Source: Thiomargarita sp.
GTDB lineage: Bacteria > Pseudomonadota > Gammaproteobacteria > Beggiatoales > Beggiatoaceae
Reading direction: 5' to 3'
DNA length: 7,925 nucleotides
NCBI GenBank assembly: GCA_030618965.1
Contig: JAUXCJ010000032.1
Coordinates: 1-7,925, forward strand
Numbering within the stretch: position 1 is the stretch's first letter; the number at the start of each line of letters is the position of its first letter. This document shows, piece by piece, positions 6,877 to 7,925 of this stretch. The translations under genes and the position numbers were made by a program. Below the pieces are notes generated by a model. The model had not been told where the DNA came from, made no database searches, and saw only the letters and a program-made list of their open reading frames with translations.

Positions 6877-7689
6877 TTAAGTATTAGTCTCCGCAAGCCC
6901 GTGGCGACTTCGTATTATCCGTTTCCAAGCAGTTGGTATTAGAGGATAAGACAATCGCAATAGTGGATAGCTGTAATACCAAGGGGGCAGTTGGAATTCA
7001 TACACTGCCTTGGCACAAAAGCGAGCTAATCGTCGGTTAGTCTTATGAATACCAAAGTTGCGTTGAAAATAACTGTCATCACGCGCTCTGCGTTTTACCA
7101 CAATCTCAGGCAAATTTGCAACTTTATAACGTTTTGCCACCCGTAAGAAAAATTCAAAATCGATCAAAAAAGGTTGTTTTGGATCGTAGTTTAAACCCTG
7201 TTTAATAATTGCCTGTCTGAACATCACGGCACTGTGACAATAGGGAATACACTTAGCGCATTGTGTACGTATTTTGAGGTCGGTTTGCGGATATAGCCTT
7301 TTGATATGTTCATTTCTCTGAGTATCATCCCGTTCTTCCCCTCCACCAACCCACGCATAATCTTCATGTTTTTCTAAAAAATCCACTTGCTTAGCTAATC
7401 GCTCCGGATAAGCTTCATCATCCGCATCCAAATTTGCTATATACTTACCTTTCGCTTCACGACAAGCAAAAGCCAAAGAATCAGCCCGTCCATTCCGTTC
7501 CCGCTGAATGAATCGCAATCTTTCATCATTAATGTTCTTGATAATCTCTGCTGTGCGATCTGTAGAACCATCATCTACTACTAGAATTTCAATGTCTGAT
7601 AGTGATTGATTGAGCAAACTAATAATAGCACTCTCTATCCATCTTTCTTCATTAAATACAGTTATAAATGCGGTAACAATGGGCTTCAT
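6877..7689 (-). CDS. GT2-family glycosyltransferase (GT-A fold)
   Basis: This 270-residue glycosyltransferase family 2 enzyme is a probable inverting transferase of the polysaccharide unit, working in the cytoplasm with a UDP-sugar and a divalent metal. The N-terminal GT-A core shows VTAFITVFNEERWIESAI (5-22), the nucleotide-binding VVDDGSTDRT (37-46) and the metal-binding DADDE (88-92). HSAVMF (152-157) and the acidic IDFEFFLRVAK (176-186) fit the acceptor side and catalytic-base region. The tail from about 230 is aromatic and basic (PPWYYSYPLLRLSYPL, then KRIIRSRHG), probably a membrane-associating amphipathic stretch, not a clear transmembrane helix. The ATG overlaps the stop of the upstream gene as ATGA, and AAGGA lies 8 bases before it, so the start is well supported and translation is likely coupled. 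Linkage and sugar specificity are not visible. Confidence 0.9.
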   Translation of the reverse strand: MKPIVTAFITVFNEERWIESAIISLLNQSLSDIEILVVDDGSTDRTAEIIKNINDERLRFIQRERNGRADSLAFACREAKGKYIANLDADDEAYPERLAKQVDFLEKHEDYAWVGGGEERDDTQRNEHIKRLYPQTDLKIRTQCAKCIPYCHSAVMFRQAIIKQGLNYDPKQPFLIDFEFFLRVAKRYKVANLPEIVVKRRARDDSYFQRNFGIHKTNRRLARFCAKAVYEFQLPPWYYSYPLLRLSYPLIPTAWKRIIRSRHGLAETNT

Positions 7690-7925
7690 GACGATTTTCC
7701 TTCAATGGGTTCGCAATAAACAATGAGAGAGGAAGATAGCAGAGGAAATAACCAGGGCAGCAGTTTAACTTCCAATGGTGTTAACATACGAGTCAGTAGA
7801 GCGCCTAATTTGCCGCCCAATGGATTGATTGTGACCCTGTCTGTGTACCAACGCCAGACTTTAAAACCAGCCGTTCGCAGTGCCGCTTTAAATTCAGGTT
7901 TGCCCCAACCGTAGATATGATTTGG
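7686..7925 (-). CDS. Partial C-terminus of a probable class I SAM-dependent methyltransferase (runs off the right edge)
   Basis: The minus strand is open from the window edge (codon CCA at 7925-7923) for 79 codons to TGA at 7688-7686. No start codon is needed because the gene begins outside the window. The translation opens with PNHIYGWGKPEFKAALRTAGFKVWRW and ends with LLSSSLIVYCEP plus a short polar tail. A histidine-led segment, then an F-x-x-x-L-x-x-A-G-F helix, then a final S-S-L-I-V beta-strand is the usual C-terminal layout of Methyltransf_11/25 proteins in polysaccharide clusters. The SAM-binding glycine motif would lie in the missing part, so the family call is tentative. That it is coding is supported by the ATGA overlap with the GT2 start and by the ribosome binding site embedded in its last codons. 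It may methylate a sugar of the unit or a lipid-linked intermediate. Confidence 0.65.
   Translation of the reverse strand, partial: PNHIYGWGKPEFKAALRTAGFKVWRWYTDRVTINPLGGKLGALLTRMLTPLEVKLLPWLFPLLSSSLIVYCEPIEGKSS

Noticed and set aside
7723..7914. Plus-strand open frame of 63 codons at the right edge
   Set aside because: The opposite strand carries the better supported methyltransferase-like frame, which is coupled to the GT2 start; the plus frame has no recognisable feature.

Overview
The window is a surface-polysaccharide (O-antigen or exopolysaccharide) biosynthesis cluster. Every supported gene lies on the minus strand, so the biological order runs from high to low coordinates. The gene types (a WecA/WbpL-type initiator, a Wzy/ligase-family membrane protein, GT2 and GT4 glycosyltransferases and a sugar-nucleotide SDR) and the moderate-to-low GC suggest a Gram-negative bacterium, plausibly a proteobacterium. 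Nothing in the sequence fixes the genus. No insertion sequence, tRNA, rRNA or CRISPR array was seen.

Layout in transcription order: (1) the last 79 codons of a gene entering from the right edge, probably a class I SAM-dependent methyltransferase (7686-7925); (2) a GT2 glycosyltransferase that overlaps it by ATGA (6877-7689); (3) a gap of about 94 bases with weak inverted repeats; (4) a multi-pass O-antigen polymerase/ligase-family protein (5394-6782), whose stop codon lies inside a strong intrinsic terminator (5362-5395); (5) a GT4 glycosyltransferase of clearly higher GC than the genes sampled around it (4158-5333); (6) a PglA-like GT4 glycosyltransferase that abuts it directly (3048-4157); (7) an NAD-dependent epimerase/dehydratase starting at TTG behind a strong ribosome binding site (2035-3009); (8) a 640-residue fusion of a polyprenyl-phosphate sugar-1-phosphate transferase with the membrane and Rossmann part of a CapD/PglF-like protein (109-2031); (9) a run of hairpins (54-183) that also encodes the last residues of the fusion protein.

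Inferred working model: the SDR supplies a modified UDP-sugar, the fusion protein loads the first sugar-1-phosphate onto undecaprenyl phosphate at the inner membrane, and the two GT4 enzymes and the GT2 enzyme extend the lipid-linked unit on the cytoplasmic face. The methyltransferase may decorate it, and the Wzy/WaaL-family protein polymerises or transfers it in the periplasm. No flippase (Wzx) or chain-length regulator (Wzz) is in the window, so they would have to be encoded elsewhere.

No wholly new system is evident. The points most worth a second look are the fusion protein without an SDR catalytic domain, its tail written by palindromic DNA, the terminator that splits the cluster, and the GC-mosaic GT4 gene just downstream of that terminator.
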